Assembly: GCF_014651115.1 (NCBI RefSeq)
Contig: NZ_BMWG01000002.1
Coordinates: forward strand, 1-64,000
Length of the DNA stretch: 64,000 nucleotides
Direction: 5' to 3'
DNA from: Streptomyces inusitatus
GTDB taxonomy: Bacteria > Actinomycetota > Actinomycetes > Streptomycetales > Streptomycetaceae
A model generated the notes under the pieces. It made no database searches. It worked only from the letters and a program-made list of their open reading frames with translations, and was not told where the DNA came from. A program made the position numbers and the translations under genes. Position 1 is the stretch's first letter, and the number at the start of each line of letters is the position of its first letter. Shown one piece after another: positions 33,700 to 42,487 of the stretch.

Positions 33700-35397
33700 G
33701 TGGACCGCACCACACGTTCACGGAGATGGATCGGCGGAGCCCTTTCCCTCGCGGTCGGGGCCGGGCTCACCGTCACCGGCATGGCAGGAACCGCACAGGC
33801 GGCCGACATCAATGTCGCCAAGAACGCCGGGTTCGAGTCAGGACTCTCCAGCTGGACGTGTTCCGGCGGCACCGGCGCGAACGTCTCCACCCCGGTACGC
33901 ACCGGCGCATCGGCCCTGAAGGCGACTCCCGCCGGGGCCGACAACGCGAAGTGCTCGCAGATCGTGGCCGTCAAGCCCAACTCCACGTACCAGCTCAGCG
34001 CCTGGACCCAGGGCGGCTACGCCTACCTCGGCGCGAGCGGCACCGGCACCACGGACGTCTCGACCTGGACCCAGGGCAGCTCCGCCTGGGGGAAGCTCTC
34101 CACCAGCTTCCGCACCGGCCCGAGCACCACGTCCGTCACCGTCTACACCCACGGCTGGTACGGCACCCCGGCCTACTACGTGGACGACGTCAGCGTCTTT
34201 GGCCCCGACGGCGGCGGCGGCCAGGACCCCGACCCGGTCGTGCCCACCACGCCCACCGGTCTCGCGGTCGGCACCGTGACCTCCTCGACCGTCGCCCTCA
34301 ACTGGGGCGCGGTGTCGGGAGCCACCAGCTACCACATCTACCGCGACGGCACGAAGGTCCAGACGGCGTCCGGCACCTCGGCCACGGTGAGCGGGCTGAC
34401 CGCGAACACCTCGTACCAGTTCCAGGTCACCGCCGCCAACAGCGCGGGCGAGTCCGCGAAGTCCACCGCGGTCACCGGCCGCACCGGCGAGGGCCCGATC
34501 ATCCCCGACCCGGTCGTGCCCAAGCACGCGATCACCGGGTACTGGCAGAACTTCAACAACGGCGCGACCGTCCAGAAGCTCCGCGACGTGCAGTCGGCCT
34601 ACGACATCATCGCGGTCGCCTTCGCCGACTCCACCACCACCCCCGGTGAGCTGACCTTCAACCTGAGCCCGGCGCTCGGCTACGCCAACGTCGCCGAGTT
34701 CAAGGCGGACATCGCCGCCAAGCGGGCCGCCGGCAAGTCGGTCATCATCTCCGTCGGCGGCGAGATCGGCAATGTGACGGTCAACAGCGACGCGTCCGCC
34801 ACCACCTTCGCCAACAGCGCCTACGCGCTGATGCAGGAGTACGGCTTCAACGGTCTGGACGTGGACCTGGAGCACGGCATCAACTCCACCTACATGACGA
34901 AGGCGCTGCGCCAGCTCTCCGCCAAGGCGGGCCCGAAGATGGTCCTGACGATGGCCCCGCAGACCATCGACATGCAGTCCACCTCGACCGAGTACTTCAA
35001 GCTGGCGCTGAACGTGAAGGACATCCTCACGGTCGTCAACATGCAGAACTACAACAGCGGCGCGATGCTCGGCTGCGACGGCAAGGTCTACTCGACCGGC
35101 ACGGTCGACTTCCTCACCGCGCTCGCCTGCATCCAGCTGGAGAACGGTCTCGACCCGTCCCAGGTCGGCCTCGGGGTCCCCGCCTCCACGCGGGGCGCGG
35201 GCAGCGGCTATGTCAGCCCGGCCATCGTGAACGCCGCGATGGACTGCCTGACCAAGGGCACCAACTGCGGGACCTTCAAGCCCGCCAAGACCTACCCGAC
35301 GCTGCGCGGCGCGATGACCTGGTCCACCAACTGGGACGCCACCGCCGGCAACGCCTGGTCGAACTCGGTGGGGGCGCACATCAAGACCCTGCCGTAG
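33700..35397 (+). CDS. Secreted family 18 chitinase with CBM and FnIII domains
   Basis: A 565-residue exported chitinase. Signal peptide ends near TAQA (residue 34); a carbohydrate-binding module of CBM16-like type spans about 36-172 (NVAKNAGFESGLSSWTCSG), a fibronectin type III domain about 180-265, and the GH18 barrel from about 275 to the end. The active site FNGLDVDLEHG supplies the DxDxE residues D387, D389 and E391, where E391 is the acid. VIISVGGEIGN is the substrate-binding strand. The GTG is set by GGAGG at 33689-33693. Product chitobiose would be imported elsewhere; transcription is probably under DasR. Confidence 0.95.
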   Translation: MDRTTRSRRWIGGALSLAVGAGLTVTGMAGTAQAADINVAKNAGFESGLSSWTCSGGTGANVSTPVRTGASALKATPAGADNAKCSQIVAVKPNSTYQLSAWTQGGYAYLGASGTGTTDVSTWTQGSSAWGKLSTSFRTGPSTTSVTVYTHGWYGTPAYYVDDVSVFGPDGGGGQDPDPVVPTTPTGLAVGTVTSSTVALNWGAVSGATSYHIYRDGTKVQTASGTSATVSGLTANTSYQFQVTAANSAGESAKSTAVTGRTGEGPIIPDPVVPKHAITGYWQNFNNGATVQKLRDVQSAYDIIAVAFADSTTTPGELTFNLSPALGYANVAEFKADIAAKRAAGKSVIISVGGEIGNVTVNSDASATTFANSAYALMQEYGFNGLDVDLEHGINSTYMTKALRQLSAKAGPKMVLTMAPQTIDMQSTSTEYFKLALNVKDILTVVNMQNYNSGAMLGCDGKVYSTGTVDFLTALACIQLENGLDPSQVGLGVPASTRGAGSGYVSPAIVNAAMDCLTKGTNCGTFKPAKTYPTLRGAMTWSTNWDATAGNAWSNSVGAHIKTLP

Positions 35398-35499
35398 CGG
35401 AAGCCGGCCACCCCGGCCGGCCCCGCGAACCGGCGGCACCGCCGCCGTGAAACCTGTCGTACGCACCACCTACCCCCACGCCAGGTCGTACGACGCAGC

Positions 35500-35532
35500 C
35501 AGCAGCGCCCCCGCTTCCGCGGAGGCGCTGCT
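35500..35532 (+). terminator. Terminator-like hairpin after chitinase
   Basis: CAGCAGCGCC (35500-35509) pairs perfectly with GGCGCTGCTG (35523-35532); 13-base loop, no U-run. Confidence 0.6.
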
Positions 35533-35615
35533 GTGCGTGGCGGGTCCGTCCGTCTCCGGTGTGCGGAGCGGTCGGATCGGGCAGCGATCCCGGGTACGCG
35601 TCCGAACTCCACCTC

Positions 35616-35644
35616 TTGACCTGACCATGTCATGGCCGCACGAT
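35616..35644 (+). promoter_or_regulatory. Candidate promoter of the M14 carboxypeptidase
   Basis: TTGACC at 35616-35621 and CACGAT at 35639-35644 are separated by 17 bases. The -35 is good and the -10 weak; the placement fits the gene start at 35725. Confidence 0.35.
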
Positions 35645-35724
35645 GTGTCCCCACACCGCACCACCGCACCACGCGTCCGATCCGTGCGCCTGTTCCACCC
35701 CCCAGTCCACACCCGGGAGACAGC

Positions 35725-37059
35725 ATGCGACTACGCATCCGCGGCAGCGGCCGGAAGGCCGCCACCCTGAGCGCCCTGCTGGCGCTCGCGGTGGCGGCGC
35801 CCTTCACCGCGAGCGCGGCACCGCCGGACCCCAAGGCCCCGGCCGTCGCCGCCGACGAGCGGACCCGCCAGTACCAGATCAAGGGCGAGGCGACCGTCGC
35901 CTCCCGGACCGCGATCGCCTCCCTCGGCGTCACGGTCGACGAGGCCGATCCGCACTCCACCGTCATCAGCGCCAGCGCGTCTCAGGCCGAGCGGCTGCGC
36001 GCGCTCGGGCACCGGCTGATCGAGCTGCCGGGGCCGCCGGCCCGTACCGGCGGCGGTCCCGTCGAAGCCTTCGACTTCCCGCCGGCGGACTCGCGCTATC
36101 ACAACTACGCCGAGATGAACACGGTGATCGACCAGCGGATCGCCGCGTACCCGAACATCATGAGCAAGCGGGTCATCGGCAAGAGCCATCAGGGCCGGGA
36201 CATCATCGCGGTCAAGATCAGCGACAATGTCGCCGCCGACGAGAACGAGCCCGAGGTCCTCTTCACCCACCATCAGCACGCCCGTGAGCATCTGACGGTG
36301 GAGATGGCCCTCTATCTCATCCGTGAGCTGGGCGAGGACTACGGCACGGACTCCCGGATCACGAGCGCCGTGAACAGCCGGGAGATCTGGATCGTCCCGG
36401 ACGTCAACCCGGACGGCGGCGAGTACGACATCGCCACCGGCAGCTACCGGAGCTGGCGCAAGAACCGCCAGCCCAACACGGGCTCGACGGCGGTCGGCAC
36501 CGACCTCAACCGCAACTGGGACTACCGCTGGGGCTGCTGCGGCGGCTCCTCGGGCTCCTTCGGCTCGGACACCTACCGGGGCCGGGCGGCCGAGTCCGCG
36601 CCCGAGGTGAAGGTCGTCGCCGACTTCGTACGGAGCCGGATCGTCGGCGGTCAGCAGCAGATCAGGACCGCCATCGACTTCCACACCTACAGCGAGCTGG
36701 TGCTCTGGCCGTTCGGCTACACCACCGCCGACACCGCCCCGGGCATGACCCAGGACGACCGGAACGCCTTCGCGGCGGTCGGCCAGAAGATGGCGGCCAG
36801 CAATGGCTACACCCCGGAGCAGGCGAGCGATCTCTACATCACCGACGGCTCGATCGACGACTGGCTGTGGGGGAATCAGCGGATCTTCGGCTACACCTTC
36901 GAGATGTATCCGGGCAGCTTCGGCGGCGGGGGCTTCTATCCGCCCGACGAGGTGATCGAGCGGGAGACCAGCCGCAACCGGGACGCGGTGCTCCAGCTGC
37001 TGGAGAACTCGGACTGCATGTACCGCTCCATCGGCAAGGAGCAGCAGTACTGCGCCTGA
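35725..37059 (+). CDS. Secreted M14 zinc carboxypeptidase (carboxypeptidase T-like)
   Basis: A 444-residue exported metallo-carboxypeptidase. Signal peptide ends near TASAA; a propeptide of about 90 residues is followed by the M14 catalytic domain starting at [13 protein letters not shown]. Zinc ligands are H185 and E188 (HQHAREH) and H320 (AIDFHTYSE). [12 protein letters not shown] holds the substrate-binding Asn/Arg, and E393 in YTFEMYPG is the general base. A Cys pair (WGCCGG) and C-terminal cysteines suggest disulfides. It trims C-terminal residues from peptides outside the cell. The ATG at 35725 has GGGAGA upstream. Confidence 0.94.
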   Translation: MRLRIRGSGRKAATLSALLALAVAAPFTASAAPPDPKAPAVAADERTRQYQIKGEATVASRTAIASLGVTVDEADPHSTVISASASQAERLRALGHRLIELPGPPARTGGGPVEAFDFPPADSRYHNYAEMNTVIDQRIAAYPNIMSKRVIGKSHQGRDIIAVKISDNVAADENEPEVLFTHHQHAREHLTVEMALYLIRELGEDYGTDSRITSAVNSREIWIVPDVNPDGGEYDIATGSYRSWRKNRQPNTGSTAVGTDLNRNWDYRWGCCGGSSGSFGSDTYRGRAAESAPEVKVVADFVRSRIVGGQQQIRTAIDFHTYSELVLWPFGYTTADTAPGMTQDDRNAFAAVGQKMAASNGYTPEQASDLYITDGSIDDWLWGNQRIFGYTFEMYPGSFGGGGFYPPDEVIERETSRNRDAVLQLLENSDCMYRSIGKEQQYCA

Positions 37060-37083
37060 CCCGGCATGAACGCCGTGAACACG

Positions 37084-37131
37084 GGCCGAAGGGCCGCCCG
37101 GGGCGCACAACCCCCGGGCGGCCCTTCGGCC
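37084..37131. terminator. Very strong bidirectional terminator
   Basis: A perfect 20-bp stem (37084-37103 with 37112-37131) and 8-base loop between the convergent carboxypeptidase and gntP-type genes. Confidence 0.88.
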
Positions 37132-37152
37132 GTCGGCGTGTCCGCCGGTGTG

Positions 37153-38619
37153 TCAGACCACCAGGCTCAGCGCGGCCGCCACCGCGAAGCCCGCGACCGA
37201 CAGCACCGACTCCAGCACCGTCCAGGTCTTCAGCGTGTCCCGCTCGGAGATGCCGAAGTACTTGGCGACGATCCAGAATCCGCCGTCGTTCACGTGCGAG
37301 GCGAAGATCGAGCCCGCCGAGATGGCCATGATGACCAGCGCGAGGAAGGGCTGCGAGTGGTCCGCGTTCTCCACCAGCGGCAGCACGATCCCGGCCGTGG
37401 TCACGATCGCGACCGTCGCCGAGCCCTGGGCGACCCGCAGCACCAGCGAGATCAGATAGGCCAGCACGATGATGGGCAGGCCCACGTCCTCGAAGGTGTC
37501 GGAGAGCGCCTGGGCCACCCCGCTCGCCTTGAGGACCGCGCCGAAGACGCCGCCCGCGCCGACCACCAGCAGGATGTTGCCGACCGGCTTCAGCGAGGAG
37601 GTCGACACCCGCTCCAGCGAGGTCCGCGACCAGCCGCGCCGGATGCCCAGCAGGTAGTACGCCAGGATCAGGGCGATCGTCAGCGCCACGAACGGGTTGC
37701 CGAAGAACTCCACCACCGAGCGGAGGGTGGAGGGGTCGAGCGCGATGGAGGAGAAGGTCGCCGCGAGGATCAGCGTCAGCGGCGTACCGATGATGAACAG
37801 CACCGTGGAGAGCGCCACCGGCGACTCCCCGGCGGCCCCGGGGCCGCGCTCGGCGTCGACCGAGGCCTTGGCCTCCTCGGCCGCCTCCAGCATGTCCTGG
37901 GGGACCTCGACGAAGACGCGCCTGCCGATCCAGTCCGAGTAGACCCAGGCGGCGACGACGGCGGGCAGTCCGACCACGACGCCCATCACGATGACCCAGC
38001 CGAGCGAGACGTCGAGCAGACCCGCCGCGGCGACCGGGCCGGGGTGCGGCGGCAGGAAGGCGTGGGTCATCGACAGACCGGCCAGCAGCGGCATCGCGTA
38101 GAGGATGACGGACTTGCCGGAGCGCTTGGCCGCCGCGTACACCAGCGGCGCGAGAACGAAGATTCCGACGTCGAAGAAGACCGGTATACCGAAGATCACT
38201 CCGGTGACGCCCATGGCGAGCGGGGCGCGCTTCTCGCCGAAGACCCCGAGCAGACGGTTGCTCAGCACCTCCGCGCCGCCGGAGACTTCGAGGATCGCGC
38301 CGAGCATGGTGCCCAGGCCGATGATGATGGCGACATGGCCGAGGATGCCGCCCATGCCCGCCTCGATGACCGACTCGGCCGCCGAGCGCTGCACGGTGCC
38401 GAAGAGTTCGGTGACGGAGAGACCGGCCGCGAGGCCGACGGCTATGGAGACGGCGAGCAGCGCGACGAACGGCTGGAGCCGGATCTTGATGATCAGTACG
38501 AGCAGGAGGGCGATCCCGAGGGCGGCGACGGTCAGCAGACCCGCCGTTCCATCGATGAGAAGAAGCAGTCCTCCGGTGTGCGGCGGTGCACCGGGCGGGG
38601 CATCGGCGGCAAGAAGCAT
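37153..38619 (-). CDS. GntP family gluconate/sugar-acid permease
   Basis: A 488-residue GntP-type proton symporter with about 12-14 hydrophobic helices. Typical blocks are FFDVGIFVLAPLVYAAAKRSGKS, THAFLPPHPGPVAAAGLL and FGAVLKASGVAQAL near the middle, and GSIFASHVNDGGFWIVAKYFG near the end. The family carries gluconate, ketogluconate, glycerate and also amino-acid-like sugar acids. It is the last gene of the leftward kinase-iclR-ridA-gntP operon. Its neighbours (KDG-type kinase, glucosaminate-type deaminase) suggest an amino-sugar acid as substrate; that is inference. Confidence 0.92.
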   Translation of the reverse strand: MLLAADAPPGAPPHTGGLLLLIDGTAGLLTVAALGIALLLVLIIKIRLQPFVALLAVSIAVGLAAGLSVTELFGTVQRSAAESVIEAGMGGILGHVAIIIGLGTMLGAILEVSGGAEVLSNRLLGVFGEKRAPLAMGVTGVIFGIPVFFDVGIFVLAPLVYAAAKRSGKSVILYAMPLLAGLSMTHAFLPPHPGPVAAAGLLDVSLGWVIVMGVVVGLPAVVAAWVYSDWIGRRVFVEVPQDMLEAAEEAKASVDAERGPGAAGESPVALSTVLFIIGTPLTLILAATFSSIALDPSTLRSVVEFFGNPFVALTIALILAYYLLGIRRGWSRTSLERVSTSSLKPVGNILLVVGAGGVFGAVLKASGVAQALSDTFEDVGLPIIVLAYLISLVLRVAQGSATVAIVTTAGIVLPLVENADHSQPFLALVIMAISAGSIFASHVNDGGFWIVAKYFGISERDTLKTWTVLESVLSVAGFAVAAALSLVV

Positions 38620-38661
38620 GGTTCAACCCTTGGTCGGTGGAGGGTTTTTGGGTATGGCGGA

Positions 38662-38701
38662 GCACGGCACGGCGCTCCCCGGAGGGGGCGCCGTGCCGTG
38701 C
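38662..38701. terminator. Hairpin between ridA and gntP
   Basis: A perfect 14-bp stem (38662-38675 with 38688-38701) and 12-base loop lie in the 171-base gap between ridA and gntP on the transcribed (-) strand. It may attenuate or stop read-through, so gntP expression could be lower or separately controlled. A GGTGTTACGT direct repeat lies nearby at 38729-38748. Confidence 0.6.
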
Positions 38702-38790
38702 GCGCACATCGATGTGCCAGGTGGTGCTGGGGTGTTACGTGGTGTTACGTGTTACGGAGCGAGTCCGGCCGAAGCCGGGCCCGGGCGGCT

Positions 38791-39201
38791 CTAGCCGAGG
38801 ACGGCGAGCGCGTCGATCTCGATGAGCAGTCCGGCGGGCAGGCCGACGTAGACCGTCGTACGGGCGGAGGCGGGGGCCTTCAGGCCCTGCTCCTCGAAGT
38901 ACGCGTTGTAGATCTCGTTCATCTCGGCGAAGTGGTCCACGTCGGTGAGGTAGACACGCGTCATGATCACGTCGTCCCAGCTCGCGCCGCCCTCCTCCAG
39001 GATCGCCTTGACGTTGGCGAAGGTCTGGAGGGTCTGCTCGCGCAGGGTCGGGCCCGCCGGGGTCGGGGGCTGGCCCTCGACGGCCGGGAGGAAGCCGACC
39101 TGACCGGCGACCTGGAGGAGGTTGCCCTTCTTCACGCCGTGCGAGAACTTGGCGGGCGGGGCGGTGTGGGTGGAGGGCGTGATCGCGGTCTTCTCGGTCA
39201 T
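38791..39201 (-). CDS. RidA family enamine/imine deaminase
   Basis: A 136-residue YjgF/YER057c/UK114 protein. RidA hydrolyses reactive 2-aminoacrylate-like enamines and imines released by PLP dehydratases. The C-terminal catalytic Arg is in DDVIMTRVYLTDV, and the conserved pattern VEIDALAVLG closes the chain (Glu and the Ile-Glu-Ile/Asp-Ala motif). It fits directly with the divergent PLP deaminase whose product is an enamine. AAGGA precedes the ATG. Here it lies 45 bases after iclR in one operon. Confidence 0.93.
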   Translation of the reverse strand: MTEKTAITPSTHTAPPAKFSHGVKKGNLLQVAGQVGFLPAVEGQPPTPAGPTLREQTLQTFANVKAILEEGGASWDDVIMTRVYLTDVDHFAEMNEIYNAYFEEQGLKAPASARTTVYVGLPAGLLIEIDALAVLG

Positions 39202-39246
39202 GGTGCGTCCTTAGCGTCTGTTCAGTGAGGGCTGTTCGAGGCGGGC

Positions 39247-39999
39247 TCAGTGCGGGGTGCCGGAGCCCGAGTACTCCCGGCTGATGGCGTCGGCGGTGCG
39301 CCGCACCAGCGGGAGGAGGGTGAGGAGTTCCTCGGCGGTGACGACCACATTCGGCGCGGAGACCGACATCGCCGCGACGACCCGGCCCGCCGCGCCCCGG
39401 ATGGGTGCGCCGATGCAGTTGATGGACTCCTCGTGGCCGCCGAGGTCGGTGGCCCATCCCTGCTCGCGGACGGCGGCGAGTTCCTTGAGGAACGCGGCGG
39501 CGTTCGGCGTCGAACGGGATGTGTACATGGGGTAGTCGAGCTTGTCGGCGATGGCGCGCCGCTCGTGCTCGGGCAGATCGCCGAGGAGCAGCTTGGCGAC
39601 GGCGGCGACGGTGATCGCGACGGGCTTGCCGATGCGGGAGTACATCCGTACCGGGTAGCGGCTCTCGACCTTGTCGATGTAGAGGACTTCGCTCTCCTCG
39701 TACACGGCGAGGTGGACGGTGTGTCCGATCTGCTCGTTGAGGGTGACGAGATGGGGGTGGGCCACATCGCGCACATCGAGGTTCTCGACGGCCTCCTGGG
39801 CGAGGGCGAAGAGCCGGGCCCCCAGGCGGTAGCGCTGGTCCTGCTGGCGGTAGACGAGACCGTGGTCGTGGAGCGTACGCAGCAGTCTCAGCGCGGTGGA
39901 CTTGTGGACGCCGAGGCGGTCGGCGACCTGTCCGAGATCGGCGGGTCCCTGGGCGAGCAGCGGCAGGATGCTCAGGGCGCGGTCGACGGTCTGGCTCAT
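39247..39999 (-). CDS. IclR family regulator (KdgR-like)
   Basis: A 250-residue IclR regulator: N-terminal winged helix (VDRALSILPLLAQGPADLGQVADRLGVHKSTALRLLRTLHDHGLV) and C-terminal effector domain (HLVTLNEQIGHTVHLAVYEESEVLYID; ESINCIGAPIRGAAGRVVAAMSVS). IclR members of the KdgR group sense 2-keto-3-deoxygluconate, which would be the intermediate of this cluster. Its ATG overlaps the kinase stop by ATGA. Likely targets are the palindromes in the divergent promoter region (41127-41167). The effector is inferred from context. Confidence 0.92.
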   Translation of the reverse strand: MSQTVDRALSILPLLAQGPADLGQVADRLGVHKSTALRLLRTLHDHGLVYRQQDQRYRLGARLFALAQEAVENLDVRDVAHPHLVTLNEQIGHTVHLAVYEESEVLYIDKVESRYPVRMYSRIGKPVAITVAAVAKLLLGDLPEHERRAIADKLDYPMYTSRSTPNAAAFLKELAAVREQGWATDLGGHEESINCIGAPIRGAAGRVVAAMSVSAPNVVVTAEELLTLLPLVRRTADAISREYSGSGTPH

Positions 40000-41057
40000 G
40001 GGATACGTACCTCCTCATCCTCGGCCGAGGTCCAGCCGGGGCCGAGACGAAGTGTCTGCCAGGTCTCGTCGTCGAGTGCGACGAGCCGGTCGGCGTGGTC
40101 GGCGCCGGGGGGTGCGGTGAGGTCGCCGGGGACGGTGAGGGTGGCGGCGGCCCAGAGGTGTCCGTGGCGGAGGAGGGCCTTCGGGGCGAGGCCGCGGAGC
40201 CGGGCGGAGAGATAGCCGGCGGCGAAGGCGTCACCGGCGCCGACGGGGGCGACGACGTCGACCGTGGGGGCGGGGGCGAAGGTGACCGTGTCACCGGCGT
40301 CCGGACCGGCCCCGGCGGGGCGTTCGAACATGGTCGCGCCCCGCGCGCCCTGCTTGACGACCAGGACGGCGGGTTCGGGGAGGGCCGCGCGGACCGCCTC
40401 CGGGCCGGCCAGGCCCCAGGCGGTCTCGGCCTCGTCGTCGCCGACGAAGACGAGGTCGGCCCCCCGGGCCAGCTCCAGCAGGACCCGCGGGCCGGAGTCC
40501 GCGCGCCAGAGGCCGGGGCGGTGGTTGACGTCGAAGGAGATCAGCGGGCGCCCGGCGCGGGGAGCGGTGAGGGCGCGCATCAGGGCGAGGCAGTCCTCGG
40601 AGAGGGCCGCGGTGATGCCGGAGACATGGAGCACCCGGGTGGCGTCGAGGCTCTCGGGCGGGACGGTCTCGGGGGACATCGCCGAGGCGGCCGAGCCGCG
40701 CCGGTAGTAGACGACCTCATGGGCGTCGGTGGAGCGGTCGGTGGCGGTGCGGAAGTAGATCCCGGTGGGACGGCGGGGGTCCCGGCCGACGGCGGAGGTG
40801 TCCACCCCGTACGCCCCGATCGCCCGGATCAGATGGTCGCCGAAGCCGTCCGAGCCGACCCTGCTGACCCAGCGCACCCGGTGTCCGGCGGCGGCGAGCG
40901 CGCACGCCGCGTTGGACTCGGCCCCGCCTATGGCGCGGGCGAAGGAGGGGACGTCGGCGAGGCGTCCGGGCTGTGAGGGAAGGAACGTGACCATGGACTC
41001 GCCGAGGCAGATGACGTCGGCGACATCCACGGCTCCGGTTCCGGTCAGGCTGCTCAC
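39996..41057 (-). CDS. PfkB family kinase, 2-keto-3-deoxygluconate kinase type
   Basis: A 353-residue ribokinase-fold sugar kinase. Blocks seen are ICLGESMVTFLP, AIGGAESNAACALAAAGH, VYYRRGSAASAMSP, VLHVSGITAALS, SFDVNHRPGLW and the PfkB signature VVAPVGAGDAFAAGYLSARL with catalytic Asp. The YYRxGSAAS and FDVNxRxxLW patterns are typical of KDG kinases, which make 2-keto-3-deoxy-6-phosphogluconate. The GTG at 41057 (AGGAG eight bases upstream) is chosen over longer in-frame starts. It is first in the leftward operon and divergent from the deaminase. No KDPG aldolase is in the window. Confidence 0.88.
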   Translation of the reverse strand: MSSLTGTGAVDVADVICLGESMVTFLPSQPGRLADVPSFARAIGGAESNAACALAAAGHRVRWVSRVGSDGFGDHLIRAIGAYGVDTSAVGRDPRRPTGIYFRTATDRSTDAHEVVYYRRGSAASAMSPETVPPESLDATRVLHVSGITAALSEDCLALMRALTAPRAGRPLISFDVNHRPGLWRADSGPRVLLELARGADLVFVGDDEAETAWGLAGPEAVRAALPEPAVLVVKQGARGATMFERPAGAGPDAGDTVTFAPAPTVDVVAPVGAGDAFAAGYLSARLRGLAPKALLRHGHLWAAATLTVPGDLTAPPGADHADRLVALDDETWQTLRLGPGWTSAEDEEVRIP

Positions 41058-41126
41058 CCTGGGGCTCCTCGCGGGGTCTGGGGCGGTCGGATCCATTGAC
41101 CCGACGCTGCGCCGGATGTTAGACAC

Positions 41127-41147
41127 CATTGAGCGATATACGCAATG
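41127..41147. promoter_or_regulatory. Inverted repeat 1 in the kinase/deaminase promoter region
   Basis: CATTG (41127-41131) and CAATG (41143-41147) face each other over 11 bases in an AT-rich stretch between the divergent operons. A probable operator half-pair for the local IclR regulator. Confidence 0.45.
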
Positions 41148-41150
41148 AGT

Positions 41151-41167
41151 GTTGCACATGATGCAAC
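41151..41167. promoter_or_regulatory. Inverted repeat 2, candidate IclR operator
   Basis: GTTGCA-CATGA-TGCAAC is a perfect 6-5-6 palindrome ending 15 bases before the deaminase ATG and just upstream of its ribosome binding site. It is well placed to block the rightward promoter and could be shared by the leftward operon. Confidence 0.6.
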
Positions 41168-41182
41168 GACGAGGGAGGACCC

Positions 41183-42457
41183 ATGTCCGCCGACCAGCTC
41201 GGCCCGCTCCGCCGGGAACGTGTCGACCACCGGTTCAAGGCGCTGCCCCCGGACGCCGAGGGCCTGACCGTCGGCGAGCTGGCGGACCAGCGGCGCAATC
41301 TCTTCACCGGCGGCTTCACCACCCCCGTCCTCGCGCTCTCCGCCGAATCCGTCGAGCACAACCTCGCGCTGCTCCAGACCTACTCCGAGCGCCACGGACT
41401 GGTCTTCGCCCCGCACGGCAAGACCTCGATGTCCCCCCAGCTCTTCGCCCGCCAGCTTGAGCGCGGCGCCTGGGGCATCACCGCCGCCGTCCCCCACCAG
41501 GCCCGCGTCTACCGCGCCCACGGCATCGACCGGATCTTCCTCGCCAACGAGGTCGTCGACGCCGCCGCCCTGCGCTGGATCGCCGGCGAACTGGCCGACC
41601 CCGGCTTCCGGCTCATCTGCTACGCCGACTCCCTCCGCGGCGTCGAGCTGATGAACGAGGCCCTCACCGAGGCCGGCGCGCCCCGCCCGCTCGACGTGGT
41701 CGTGGAGCTGGGCGCGGGCGAGGGAGCCCGCACCGGGGCCCGTACCGAGGCCGAGTGCGCGGCCGTCGCCGACGCGATCGCCGCCGCACCGGCGCTGCGG
41801 CTCGTCGGCGTCGCCGGATACGAGGGCGAGGTGCCGAACGCCGACGACGACAGCGTCCGCGCCTGGCTCCGCCGGATGATCGCGCTCGCCGCCGACTTCG
41901 ACCGGGACGGCCGCTTCAAGGACACCGACGAGATCGTCGTCAGCGCGGGCGGCAGCGCCTGGTTCGACGCGGTCGCCGATGTCTTCGCCGAGGTCCCGGA
42001 GCTCTCGCTGCCGGTGCTGAAGATGCTGCGCTCGGGCGCGTACATCTCCCACGACGACGGCCACTACCGCCATCTCACCCCCTTCAACCGCGTACCGGAC
42101 GAGGGAGCGCTCCAGCCCGCCTTCCGGCTGTGGGCCCAGGTCGTCTCGCGCCCCACCCCCGCGCAGGCCTTCCTCAACGCGGGCAAGCGGGACGCCGCCT
42201 ACGATCTCGACCTCCCCGAGGCGCAGGCCGTCCGCGACGCCCGCACCGGCGAGATCCGCCCCGCCGACGGCATCACCGTGAGCGGCCTGTCCGACCAGCA
42301 CGGCTGGGTCCAAACCACCCCCGAAGCGGATCTGGAGGTCGGCGACTGGCTCGGCATGGGGCTCTCGCACCCCTGCACCTCCTTCGACAAGTGGCAGCTG
42401 ATTCCGCTGGTCGAGGCCGACGGCACGGTCAGCGACTACATCCGCACATTCTTTTAG
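41183..42457 (+). CDS. PLP-dependent amino acid deaminase (cryptic D-serine dehydratase-like, fold type III)
   Basis: A 424-residue fold-type III PLP enzyme. The PLP lysine is K80 in LVFAPHGKTSMSPQ. The C-terminal GLSHPCTSFDKW contains His 396 and Cys 398, the zinc pair of eukaryotic-type D-serine dehydratase (DSD1). This cryptic DSD group is annotated as amino acid or D-threonine deaminase but its substrate is seldom tested. With a KDG-type kinase opposite and RidA nearby, dehydration of D-glucosaminate to KDG plus ammonia is a good alternative to D-serine or D-threonine. GGGAGGA sits before the ATG; the deacylase follows after 30 bases. Confidence 0.9.
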   Translation: MSADQLGPLRRERVDHRFKALPPDAEGLTVGELADQRRNLFTGGFTTPVLALSAESVEHNLALLQTYSERHGLVFAPHGKTSMSPQLFARQLERGAWGITAAVPHQARVYRAHGIDRIFLANEVVDAAALRWIAGELADPGFRLICYADSLRGVELMNEALTEAGAPRPLDVVVELGAGEGARTGARTEAECAAVADAIAAAPALRLVGVAGYEGEVPNADDDSVRAWLRRMIALAADFDRDGRFKDTDEIVVSAGGSAWFDAVADVFAEVPELSLPVLKMLRSGAYISHDDGHYRHLTPFNRVPDEGALQPAFRLWAQVVSRPTPAQAFLNAGKRDAAYDLDLPEAQAVRDARTGEIRPADGITVSGLSDQHGWVQTTPEADLEVGDWLGMGLSHPCTSFDKWQLIPLVEADGTVSDYIRTFF

Positions 42458-42487
42458 AAGGCCCCTCAGGCAGAAGGAAGCGGAGCT

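Larger units (their letters stand above)
35398..35724. other. Intergenic region between chitinase and carboxypeptidase
   Basis: 327 bases with no gene. A 10-bp hairpin (35500-35532) can end the chitinase transcript. TTGACC at 35616-35621 followed 17 bases on by CACGAT (35639-35644) is a plausible promoter for the carboxypeptidase, about 80 bases before its ATG. Confidence 0.5.
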
